A DNA stretch of 64,000 bases from assembly GCF_014904695.1 (NCBI RefSeq), contig NZ_JACXXN010000016.1, positions 1 to 64,000 of the forward strand, read 5' to 3'. A program made the position numbers and the translations under genes. Position 1 is the first letter of the stretch; every line of letters starts with the position of its first letter. Below are positions 1 to 7,167 of this stretch, piece after piece. The stretch comes from Nostoc sp. MG11. GTDB taxonomy: Bacteria; Cyanobacteriota; Cyanobacteriia; Cyanobacteriales; Nostocaceae. The notes under the pieces were generated by a model. It searched no databases, was not told where the DNA came from, and saw nothing but the letters and a program-made list of their open reading frames with translations.

Positions 1-36
1 TTCTTGAGCTTGTTCAGATTTGTTGATTTCAGACAT
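1..36 (-). CDS. Double-glycine leader peptide, fourth array copy (partial, cut by window edge)
   Basis: Only the first 12 codons are inside the window, encoding MSEINKSEQAQE, identical to the start of the three complete copies to the right. The start codon (36-34) lies exactly 286 bp from the next start (322), the period of the array, and the same AAGGAGAA ribosome-binding site precedes it. The array therefore has at least four copies and continues to the left. Confidence 0.85.
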   Translation of the reverse strand, partial: MSEINKSEQAQE

Positions 37-97
37 GATATTTTCTCCTTAATTTGTAATGTGGTTAAGTGATGATGGATTTGAGTTGAATTAACTA

Positions 98-322
98 CTA
101 CTTAACGAAGTCGCGTCTGGCAGCAAGTGAATCGCTTTCATCATTAATAGCGAAACCGCCTGTAGCAGCGAAACCTTTACCAGCAACGGCATTGGAATCA
201 ACTACCTCAAAATTGGTTCTGACAGCAGCAATTTGAGTAATGTCGATTAAACCACCAGCAACGGTGTCGAGTTCTTCAGTAGATAGTTCTTGAGCTTGTT
301 CAGATTTGTTGATTTCAGACAT
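98..322 (-). CDS. Double-glycine leader peptide (bacteriocin/RiPP-like precursor), array copy
   Basis: This 74-residue peptide has an acidic leader ending in ELSTEELDTVAGG (Gly-Gly at 23-24). That is the usual cleavage signal for C39-peptidase ABC exporters of bacteriocin-type peptides. The predicted core is 50 residues, has no cysteine, and is rich in Ala, Gly, Asp and Asn, so lanthionine or disulfide chemistry is unlikely. The start at 322 is fixed by an AAGGAGAA site 7 bases upstream. The protein is identical to the next copy (384-608) except for the last residue (Lys here, Asn there). It resembles small proteins annotated in cyanobacteria as CTB-type bacteriocins, but the function of the mature peptide is unknown. 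A C39 exporter is encoded about 21 kb away at 21699. Confidence 0.82.
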   Translation of the reverse strand: MSEINKSEQAQELSTEELDTVAGGLIDITQIAAVRTNFEVVDSNAVAGKGFAATGGFAINDESDSLAARRDFVK

Positions 323-383
323 GATATTTTCTCCTTAATTTGTAATGTGGTTAAGTGATGATGGATTTGAGTTGAATTAACTA

Positions 384-608
384 TTAATTAACGAAGTCGC
401 GTCTAGCAGCAAGTGAATCGCTTTCATCATTAATAGCGAAACCGCCTGTAGCAGCGAAACCTTTACCAGCAACGGCATTGGAATCAACTACCTCAAAATT
501 GGTTCTGACAGCAGCAATTTGAGTAATGTCGATTAAACCACCAGCAACGGTGTCGAGTTCTTCAGTAGATAGTTCTTGAGCTTGTTCAGACTTGTTGATT
601 TCAGACAT
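384..608 (-). CDS. Double-glycine leader peptide (bacteriocin/RiPP-like precursor), array copy
   Basis: This second complete copy has 74 residues with Gly-Gly at 23-24 and the same 50-residue Cys-free core as the copy at 98-322. The nucleotide sequences of the two genes differ at only a handful of positions, so duplication or gene conversion is recent. A 61-bp spacer containing the ribosome-binding site separates neighbouring copies, and no terminator is visible between them. The array is therefore probably transcribed as one unit from right to left. Confidence 0.82.
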   Translation of the reverse strand: MSEINKSEQAQELSTEELDTVAGGLIDITQIAAVRTNFEVVDSNAVAGKGFAATGGFAINDESDSLAARRDFVN

Positions 609-669
609 GATGTTTTCTCTTTAGTTAGTAATGTGGTTAAGTGATGATAGATTAGAGTTAAATTAACTA

Positions 670-894
670 CTAATTAACGAAGTCGCGTCTAGCAGCAATT
701 GAATCGGTCTCATCATTAATAGCGAGACCACTCGTACCAGCTAAACCTTTACCAGCAACGGCATCGGAACCAACTACCTCAAAATTAGTTCTGACAGCAG
801 CAATTTGGCTAACGTCGATTAAACCACCAGCAACAGTGTCGAGTTCTTCAGTAGATAGTTCTTGAGCTTGTTCGGACTTGTTGATTTCAGACAT
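670..894 (-). CDS. Double-glycine leader peptide, diverged first copy of the array
   Basis: This is the promoter-proximal copy of the array and also has 74 residues. The leader through VAGG is identical to the other copies. The core carries several substitutions (for example ITQ to VSQ, VDSN to VGSD, and FAATGGF to LAGTSGL), so it is the most diverged copy and may be the oldest. The start at 894 is preceded by a weaker purine-rich site (the complement of TTTTCTCTTTAG). The conserved leader with a drifting core is the pattern expected if the leader is held by recognition by a dedicated peptidase/exporter. Confidence 0.82.
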   Translation of the reverse strand: MSEINKSEQAQELSTEELDTVAGGLIDVSQIAAVRTNFEVVGSDAVAGKGLAGTSGLAINDETDSIAARRDFVN

Positions 895-1328
895 GATGTT
901 TTCTCTTTAGTTAGTAATGTGTGATGTATTAAGCAGAGAGCGCGATTTGCTAGTTGGTTGCTCAGCGCTTTCCTCGCTTCATGTCTTAAGAATACGAATT
1001 CAACTCAGTTCTTCGCATCTGAAAAACGTCTAAGATTTTGCCTAAGCTAAGTAAGTAGATGCCGTATCACTTTCGCTCCATTGTATTGAGCAATGCCTAA
1101 GACTTTCGTTATAGGCTGACGGATCTTGCTCCAACAAAAGTCATGAATTTGCCTTGAAATCTGGAATTCAATTGCATATCGCTGTATGACTAGATTTGTA
1201 AGCGTGAATGCAGATTAGATTTAGTCGTCATAAATAACAGCATTCTACGCTCATCATTAAAAAATTAAATTTAATGAATCATTACCCATATATTCCTAGC
1301 AATGTTGTAAACACAAACGGAAACAGCA
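895..1328. other. Divergent intergenic region between the peptide array and the heme-sensor gene
   Basis: These 434 bp carry no convincing open reading frame on either strand. The region should hold the promoters of the leftward array and of the rightward gene at 1329, but I could not pick out a clear -35/-10 pair for the array. Confidence 0.5.
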
Positions 1329-2393
1329 ATGTTAAATAGATTTAAATTAGCAACCAAATTTACCTTACTTCTATCGCTAGTGTTCATCGGTGCGATCGCA
1401 GTTAGTGGTTTTGCTTTATCTCATGCACTGGAGCAAAAAGCGGAAGCCGAAATTGGCTATCGCAGCCAAATTCTTGCAGAAATGATGAACTCAGTGAGAA
1501 ACTTCACAAACACGCATATCAGCCCACTCCTGATACCTATGGTGGAGACTCAATCCACGTTTGTCCCTGAAAGTATTCCCAGCTATGCGGTGAGAGAAGT
1601 ATTTGAGAATCTTCGTAAAAATGAAGAATACAAAGACTTCTTCTATAAAGATGCCAACCTCAATCCAACTAATTTGCGAGATAAAGCAGATATCTTTGAA
1701 ACACAGCTCATCGAACAGTTTCGCAATCAACCAGATCTGAAAAATGTATCCGGTTTTCGTGATTCTTTTGATGAGAAGTTGTTTTACAGCGCTCGTCCAT
1801 TTTCTATTAAAAATCAGACATGTCTACGTTGCCATAGTACCCCTGAAGCTGCTCCAAAAAGCCACATCGTAAGTTATGGCTCAGAAAATGGTTTTGGATG
1901 GAAACTCAATGAGATTATAGGTACTCAAATTATTTACGTTCCTGCTAGCAAAGTGTTTGATGATGCCAATCGTGCATCTGTTTCATTTATTGGCTTATTC
2001 ATTAGCATCTTTGCTTTAGTCATTTTGCTAATTAATTATTTACTGAAACGAAATGTGCTACAACCGCTCAAACCAATGGCGCAATTAGCTCAGAAAATCA
2101 GTATGGATGAGATTAGCGCTGAAGAAGCAGAAGAATTTGATCGCCAAAAGCTAACTTCGATTGTGAAACGCAATGATGAATTAGGACAGTTGGGACGAGT
2201 TTTTCAAGGCATGGTGCATGAAATTTATGCCCGTGAACAAAAACTCAGACAACAATTGCATACATTGCGTATCGAAGTTGACGATGCCAAACGTGCGCGT
2301 CAAGTTGCGGAAATTGCCGAATCAACAACGTTCCAAAAATTGCAAGAGGAGGCGAAAGCAATGAGAAACAAACGAAACGCTGCAAATGAATAA
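1329..2393 (+). CDS. Membrane sensor protein: DUF3365 (Tll0287-like) heme-type domain plus HAMP
   Basis: This 354-residue protein has an N-terminal membrane segment (about 10-32), an extracytoplasmic domain of the DUF3365/Tll0287-like type, a second membrane helix (about 216-240), a HAMP-like linker and a charged C-terminal coiled coil. The periplasmic domain has a CxxCH heme-c attachment motif (CLRCH, 165-169). The layout is that of a redox- or ligand-sensing receptor without its own kinase domain, so the coiled coil probably passes the signal to a partner. The ParA-like ATPase gene starts 91 bp downstream on the same strand and is a likely functional partner. The heme motif is seen directly; the sensing role is inferred. 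Confidence 0.75.
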   Translation: MLNRFKLATKFTLLLSLVFIGAIAVSGFALSHALEQKAEAEIGYRSQILAEMMNSVRNFTNTHISPLLIPMVETQSTFVPESIPSYAVREVFENLRKNEEYKDFFYKDANLNPTNLRDKADIFETQLIEQFRNQPDLKNVSGFRDSFDEKLFYSARPFSIKNQTCLRCHSTPEAAPKSHIVSYGSENGFGWKLNEIIGTQIIYVPASKVFDDANRASVSFIGLFISIFALVILLINYLLKRNVLQPLKPMAQLAQKISMDEISAEEAEEFDRQKLTSIVKRNDELGQLGRVFQGMVHEIYAREQKLRQQLHTLRIEVDDAKRARQVAEIAESTTFQKLQEEAKAMRNKRNAANE

Positions 2394-2484
2394 TGTTTTT
2401 GTCCGAAATGAGCTTTCAATAAAGTGCTGAGTAATTAATTTATAACTCCTGTCTCCTATCTCCTATTCACAATTGAGGATTATT

Positions 2485-3276
2485 ATGTCTGAAATTATTT
2501 CTATTCACTCATTCCGTGGTGGAACTGGTAAATCAAACGTTACAAGTAATCTCGCTACTCTCATTGCCCGCTCTGGACGACGAGTTGGGGTTGTTGATAC
2601 AGATATCCAATCGCCAGGAATTCATGTCTTGTTTGGTCTTGAAGAAGATCGAATCCGCTATACCCTAAATGATTATCTATGGGGTCGTTGTCCCATAGAA
2701 GAAGCAGTTTATGACGTTAGCGCTATTTTGAAACAAAAACAAACATTTTTTGGTAGACAGGGGAGTATTCATCTAATTCCTTCCAGCATTAGGATGAGTG
2801 ATATTTCTCGAATCTTGCGCGAGGGCTATGATGCACGCCTGCTTAACGATGGTTTGCGTAATCTAGTTCGTCGTTTAAAACTAGACTATCTGTTGATCGA
2901 CACTCACCCTGGTATTAACGAAGAAACTTTGCTATCCATTATTCTCTCTGATGTGCTTGTGCTGATTCTGCGTCCAGATAAACAAGATTACCAAGGGACA
3001 GCAGTGGCGGTGGATGTTGCTCGTAAGTTAGAAGTGCCTAAGATGTTGCTAGTTATCAACAAAGCGCTGCCATCTTTAGATTTCAAGGAGTTACGGCAAA
3101 GAGTGGAGAATACCTACCAAACCCCTGTAGCTGGAATCTTACCTGTTTGTGAAGAGATGTTTAATTTAGGGAGCAGTGGCGTTTTTTGTTTACGGTATCC
3201 AGATCATCCGTGGACTCAAAAAATTAATGATATTGTCAAACAAATTACGGGTTCTGGAGCAAAATTGGTTGTGTAA
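2485..3276 (+). CDS. ParA/MinD-family ATPase
   Basis: This P-loop ATPase of 263 residues starts with the deviant Walker A stretch SFRGGTGKSN (residues 9-18). Later motifs are VVDTDIQSPG (switch I) and LLIDTHPG (Walker B-like). The ATG at 2485 is preferred to an upstream in-frame TTG (2473) because GAGG lies at suitable spacing before the ATG. The usual signature lysine at the front of the ParA/MinD Walker A (KGGxGK) is arginine here, while the second lysine is kept. It follows the heme-sensor gene and probably belongs to its operon. A role in positioning or switching a membrane complex is inference from the family. Confidence 0.78.
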   Translation: MSEIISIHSFRGGTGKSNVTSNLATLIARSGRRVGVVDTDIQSPGIHVLFGLEEDRIRYTLNDYLWGRCPIEEAVYDVSAILKQKQTFFGRQGSIHLIPSSIRMSDISRILREGYDARLLNDGLRNLVRRLKLDYLLIDTHPGINEETLLSIILSDVLVLILRPDKQDYQGTAVAVDVARKLEVPKMLLVINKALPSLDFKELRQRVENTYQTPVAGILPVCEEMFNLGSSGVFCLRYPDHPWTQKINDIVKQITGSGAKLVV

Positions 3277-3312
3277 AAATGAAATGGCTCTAACCCTTTT
3301 AAACACAGCAAT

Positions 3313-3341
3313 GCAGAGACGTTGCAATGCAACGTCTCTAC
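3313..3341. repeat. Dispersed palindrome (GAGACGTTGCA family), copy A
   Basis: The near-perfect inverted repeat AGAGACGTTGCA / TGCAACGTCTCT around one central base lies just after the ParA-like gene. The same palindrome family recurs at 38004-38043 (inside lysA) and 62192-62220. Confidence 0.85.
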
Positions 3342-3499
3342 AGAGGTTATTGATCGCGCAATTTGTCTGATCTCAAGCGTATTGACTTGTAATAGTGCCG
3401 TTTGTCAAAAATATTATCTAATTTCTTTACAAACTTGCGGAATGTTAGGAAACTAAATAAAGATAAGTTTACATTTTTTCATATTTAACCGAAAAATCT

Positions 3500-4186
3500 A
3501 TGCTGGCTGCAATTCTGTTTGACCTAGACGGGACTATTGTCAATACTGATCCTATACATTATCAAGCTTGGCGGGAAATGCTGTTGAGTTACAGCCTAGA
3601 AATTGATGAAACATTCTACAAATCCCGGATTAGTGGTCGGCTAAATCCAGAAATTGTCAAGGACATCTTGCCACAATTGTCACCAGCAGAAGGACAAATA
3701 TTTGCAGACGAAAAAGAGGCGCTTTTCCGCAAACTCGCCCCACACCTAAAACCATTGAGTGGATTTTCTGAATTACTAGCATGGACAGATGCACATCAGC
3801 TAAAACGTGCATTAGTGACGAATGCACCTAGATTAAATGCAAAATTTATGCTCGAGGTATTGGGAATACAAGAAGCTTTCGATACAGTTGTTTTAGCGGA
3901 TGATTGCATAGCAGGTAAACCTGATCCTGCACCTTATAAAGCTGCTTTAAGCAAGTTGGGAATTGAAGCAGAGGAGGCGATCGCCTTAGAAGACTCTCCC
4001 TCTGGAATCCGTGCTGCGGTTGGTGCAGGTATCCGCACTATTGGCATCGCCTCTACTCACGATCCACAAGTTCTGCAAAAAGTCGGCGCATTTATGGCAA
4101 TTCCAGATTTTACCGATTTGCAGTTGTGGACATTGTTGAACTCTCTAATTGAGGAAGATTTGAATGCGATCGCTTCTAATTCTTAA
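3500..4186 (+). CDS. HAD-superfamily hydrolase (beta-phosphoglucomutase/phosphatase-like)
   Basis: This 228-residue protein shows the four HAD motifs: FDLDGT (7-12, nucleophile Asp), the Ser/Thr motif in LVTNAPR, the lysine in AGKPDPAPY, and the acidic motif ALEDSPSG. The helical insert after motif I marks subfamily I (beta-phosphoglucomutase, phosphoglycolate phosphatase and similar). The substrate is not identifiable from sequence. It is convergent with the PadR gene and ends 8 bp from that gene's stop. Confidence 0.82.
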   Translation: MLAAILFDLDGTIVNTDPIHYQAWREMLLSYSLEIDETFYKSRISGRLNPEIVKDILPQLSPAEGQIFADEKEALFRKLAPHLKPLSGFSELLAWTDAHQLKRALVTNAPRLNAKFMLEVLGIQEAFDTVVLADDCIAGKPDPAPYKAALSKLGIEAEEAIALEDSPSGIRAAVGAGIRTIGIASTHDPQVLQKVGAFMAIPDFTDLQLWTLLNSLIEEDLNAIASNS

Positions 4187-4194
4187 GGTCACAC

Positions 4195-4818
4195 TTATTT
4201 CTCAGCAAGAATCGCGTAAATTTCCCGTTTAACTTGCTCTAAAAGCCCACGCACCCGATTTATTCGGTCTACATTGCCACTGCGAGCAACCTGCACCATA
4301 ATACCAGCTAATTCTGTTGCCACTTTTCGCAACTCAATCAACTCTTGGGGCTTACCTGTCATAAAAGTTTTGAAGGTTTCCCAAGAAGAGTCTGTAGTTT
4401 CCCTTTGGGTACGCTCTGCCAAGAGTTGTCTGCCCTCATCTGTAATTACGTAAATCCGCTTGCCGCCTTCCTGTGTGCTTCTCAAATAGCCGCCTTCCTC
4501 CAACATCTGGAGCGTTGGATACACTGAGCCAGGACTGAGGCGACGGAAACCACCATAACGAGTTTCCATCTCTTTAATTAGGTCGTAACCATGGCTAGGG
4601 TGTTCAGATAATAATTCCAGCAGGATGAACTTGATGTCACCTCGACGAGTCCGGGATTCATCTTTCCAACCACGACCAAATAGTTCCTCACCAAAGTGTT
4701 TCCCATGATGTCTGTCATGATGCTTGCCATGCTGGAACCAATAACTGAGCAATGAATCCTCTTCACTTACTCCTGCCCATGCAGGTGCAGGAAAGCGAGA
4801 GCGAAAGTGTCTAAACAT
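4195..4818 (-). CDS. PadR-family transcriptional regulator
   Basis: The 207-residue protein carries a PadR winged-helix domain in the middle, from FILLELLSEHPSHGYDLI through SPGSVYPTLQMLEEGGYL to RIYVITDEGRQLL. A C-terminal helical region probably dimerises. The N-terminus (about residues 30-45) is rich in histidine (HGKHHDRHHGKH), which could bind metal; that is inference. A strict palindrome lies 33 bp upstream of the start (4851-4870) and is a likely autoregulatory operator. No obvious target gene is adjacent. Confidence 0.85.
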   Translation of the reverse strand: MFRHFRSRFPAPAWAGVSEEDSLLSYWFQHGKHHDRHHGKHFGEELFGRGWKDESRTRRGDIKFILLELLSEHPSHGYDLIKEMETRYGGFRRLSPGSVYPTLQMLEEGGYLRSTQEGGKRIYVITDEGRQLLAERTQRETTDSSWETFKTFMTGKPQELIELRKVATELAGIMVQVARSGNVDRINRVRGLLEQVKREIYAILAEK

Positions 4819-4850
4819 AAGTGAATCTCAAATCAACTTTCTCTAATATA

Positions 4851-4870
4851 CGATATATCGCGATATATCG
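4851..4870. promoter_or_regulatory. Palindromic operator upstream of the padR-like gene
   Basis: CGATATATCG occurs twice in direct contact, making a perfect 20-bp palindrome just upstream of the PadR start. Self-complementary ATAT/CGCG sites ahead of PadR-type genes commonly act in autorepression; here the assignment is by position and symmetry only. Confidence 0.6.
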
Positions 4871-4940
4871 GAATAGCAGTTGATGAAGATTTGTGACTTG
4901 AGAATGGTGTCAACTCAATTCGCAATTGTGAATTGTTCGC

Positions 4941-5870
4941 TCAAGGCTTGAAATAGCTGTGAGCTTGCACTTGGGCAACGAAAGACTCTATCCATTGCAA
5001 ATATTGCCAGCCGGCGACTACTGCTGTGTCGTTATGATCTGCGCCTGGAACTAAAAATAATTTTTTCGGTTCAGGAGCAGCAGCATAAAGTTTTTGGCTC
5101 ATGAAAGAAGGTACAGTTAAATCTTCAGCGCCATGAATGAATAAAACAGGCATTTTCAATTTTGGCAATTTTTTAATGGATTCAAACCGCTGTGTCAGGA
5201 TTAAATCGACAGGAAACATCCAAAACAGGTTTTGATAAGCTACTAAGTCGCGGATGGAGGTAAAAGAGCTTTCCACAATCAACCCAGCGGCCTCTGGGTG
5301 TTTAACTGCCAAATCAATAGCTACTGCACCACCCAGCGAGTGTCCATAAATAAAAATTTGATTGGGTGGAATCTTTTGCTGCTGTACTAAATAATTCCAA
5401 GCGGTAACTGCATCTTGATAAACCTGCATTTCATTGGGAAAGCTTCCTTCACTGCGGCCATAACCCCGATAATCAATCAGCAACACCGAAAACCCCAATT
5501 GATGAAATCGGTTGGCATGAGCTATGTTTGCGCCAATATTTACACCATTCCCGTGCAAGTATAATAGCACCTTGGCATTGGGTTGTTTAGCTGTAATCCA
5601 CCAACCGTGGATATGTTCCACCTTGCCAGTTGTAACTGGTACAGGCAACCAAACCTCTGTGTAAGGGAGATTAAACAACTCTGGTGTCTTTTCAATGACA
5701 GCATAGGGAAAGAAGATGAGGCGAGGTTGCTGAACAAACAGAAATAGACAGATAGCACAGTAGGCGATGCCTACGGCAACCTGAAGCAGGAACGCTGCAA
5801 CTATCCCTACCAAAGTAGCAGCCGGAATAATGCTTGTATTGGAATTAGCAGCTTGTTGGTTCTCATGCAT
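4941..5870 (-). CDS. Alpha/beta hydrolase, membrane-anchored (ABHD13/Bem46-like)
   Basis: The protein (309 residues from the ATG at 5870; a TTG at 5906 would add 12) has an N-terminal hydrophobic anchor and then an alpha/beta-hydrolase fold. Visible motifs are LLYLHGNGVNIG (oxyanion region), LIDYRGYGRSEG, GHSLGG (nucleophile Ser), HGAEDLTVP (acid) and PGADHND (His). The catalytic triad is complete. The family includes esterases and thioesterases of unknown natural substrate. The ATG is preferred because it is a standard codon and keeps the hydrophobic anchor near the N-terminus, although no strong ribosome-binding site is visible before either. Confidence 0.8.
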   Translation of the reverse strand: MHENQQAANSNTSIIPAATLVGIVAAFLLQVAVGIAYCAICLFLFVQQPRLIFFPYAVIEKTPELFNLPYTEVWLPVPVTTGKVEHIHGWWITAKQPNAKVLLYLHGNGVNIGANIAHANRFHQLGFSVLLIDYRGYGRSEGSFPNEMQVYQDAVTAWNYLVQQQKIPPNQIFIYGHSLGGAVAIDLAVKHPEAAGLIVESSFTSIRDLVAYQNLFWMFPVDLILTQRFESIKKLPKLKMPVLFIHGAEDLTVPSFMSQKLYAAAPEPKKLFLVPGADHNDTAVVAGWQYLQWIESFVAQVQAHSYFKP

Positions 5871-6067
5871 TAAATTTTTTACATTTAAAAGTATGTATAA
5901 ACACAATAATTACACTTGCATGGGTGGCTTTGAGATTTTCAAGTCAGTATTAAACTGATTATTAAAAAAAAATTTGCCAAAATTCAATTAATTAGTAAAT
6001 TTACGTATGCATATTTAAGTAAATTCACTCTTTAATAGTAAAGATTAGCCAATACCAGGAGAAGATT

Positions 6068-6550
6068 GTGACGCTCTTAAATGAGACTCAATTAGAGCAG
6101 CTAAAGGAAATAAGTAGACAATTACGACAAGTAAGACAAGAAAAAGCTCTAAAGATAGAAGAAATAGCGGCTCAAATACTTATTCGCCCTGCGCTTTTGC
6201 TAGCTTTAGAAGAAGAACGATTTGAAGAATTGCCTGAGCTTGTTTTTGTTCAAGGATTTATTCGCCGCTACGGTGATGCTTTAGGACTAGATGGGAATGC
6301 TTTAACACACACTCTTGTAACCAAAGTTTTCCGTCAAGAGTCTCATTATCCAAGTAAAAAAATAGACAAAAAACCAGTTATCTATATACCTCTTTTTGTT
6401 ATCTATATCCTATTATTATTAGCTGCAACTACTGGACTATTTTATACAATTAATCCCCGCTTTATAAGTGAATCCCTAGCTCAGAAGCAAAAGTCCCCCT
6501 CTGAGTTTGGCAGTCCCTCAAACGCTCCTGCGTCGCTAACACTGCGCTAA
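6068..6550 (+). CDS. RodZ-like helix-turn-helix membrane protein, C-terminus altered by repeat DNA
   Basis: The GTG start at 6068 has an AGGAGAAG site at good spacing. Residues about 10-85 form a RodZ-type helix-turn-helix domain (LRQVRQEKALKIEEIAAQI, then FVQGFIRRYGDALGLD). A short basic linker and one membrane helix (about 108-127) follow. RodZ proteins normally continue into a periplasmic C-terminal domain. Here the reading frame runs into Nostoc-type repeat DNA and stops after about 30 more residues (SPSEFGSPSNAPASLTLR). The protein may be truncated or simply a short family member. A role in cell shape is family knowledge, not shown here. Confidence 0.7.
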   Translation: MTLLNETQLEQLKEISRQLRQVRQEKALKIEEIAAQILIRPALLLALEEERFEELPELVFVQGFIRRYGDALGLDGNALTHTLVTKVFRQESHYPSKKIDKKPVIYIPLFVIYILLLLAATTGLFYTINPRFISESLAQKQKSPSEFGSPSNAPASLTLR

Positions 6551-6600
6551 TGACAGAAACCGCCTTGGCGTTGGCGGAGCCTCTCGTAAAGAAGACGTAC
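6525..6600. repeat. Short dispersed repeat (GCGTTGGCGGAGCCTCTCGTA type)
   Basis: GC-richer repeat DNA related to segments at 40901-41040, 50703-50830 and 60818-60895. It supplies the last codons and the stop codon of the RodZ-like gene. Confidence 0.55.
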
Positions 6601-6847
6601 TTCACCGAACCACCTCGTGTCAAAAGCCACTATTTAAACATAGAGATGAAGAGGCAAGCGATTTTAATCACTGTCCAGATATCTTATATCGTGTCCGGCG
6701 AAAGACTTATCATTAAGACTACAGGAGAACATTGCTTCGACTGCGCTCAGCAACCGGAGCAGGGGGAAAGAGGATTTTCCGGTTTTTGCACAGATGCGAG
6801 AATTATAACTAATTAAGCGGACATGATATTACAAGTAACAAAATTAT

Positions 6848-7054
6848 AGGACTTACGCACTGAAGCCTGAAACCTAGATCCCCCCTAGCCCACGCCAGTC
6901 GCTCCACTTGGGGAGACCCCATCGCATGATTGCGTCTCCCCAACTCTTGGAGACGCTATGCGAAGGGAGAAGACCGCGCTGGCTCCCCTTAAAAAGGGGG
7001 GAACTTCTAAAGCCCCTTTTTAAGGGGGTTGGGGGATCTGAGTGCGTAAGTCCT
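6848..7054. mobile_element. MITE-like element with 14-bp terminal inverted repeats
   Basis: A 207-bp element is bounded by AGGACTTACGCACT (6848-6861) and its exact complement AGTGCGTAAGTCCT (7041-7054). Inside are nested inverted repeats (GATCCCCC/GGGGGATC and runs of CCCCTT/AAGGGG) and GC-rich repeat DNA. It has no transposase, so it is non-autonomous. It sits between the RodZ-like gene and the 3' end of the TPR orthocaspase gene. No clear target-site duplication is visible. Confidence 0.8.
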
Positions 7055-7167
7055 GAATTAGTGTCATAGAACAAGTATTGACACTACTTTGTGAACAAAA
7101 ATCAACTTCTAAACGAGTTGCTAAATTGAGATAACAATCAATATTTTTACTTAAGAGCTTGTTTATT

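Larger units (their letters stand above)
1..894 (-). repeat. Tandem gene array, 286-bp period, at least four units
   Basis: Starts at 36, 322, 608 and 894 are each 286 bp apart. Each unit contains a 225-bp peptide gene plus a 61-bp spacer. Units are nearly identical in coding and spacer DNA, except that the rightmost unit is diverged. Confidence 0.92.

Noticed and set aside
1-894. CRISPR array
   Set aside because: The regular period is 286 bp and each unit is a protein gene; there are no short repeats with unique spacers.
6550-6816. 88-residue open frame after the RodZ-like gene
   Set aside because: Its start lies in repeat DNA, its composition is unlike a protein, and it has no ribosome-binding site.
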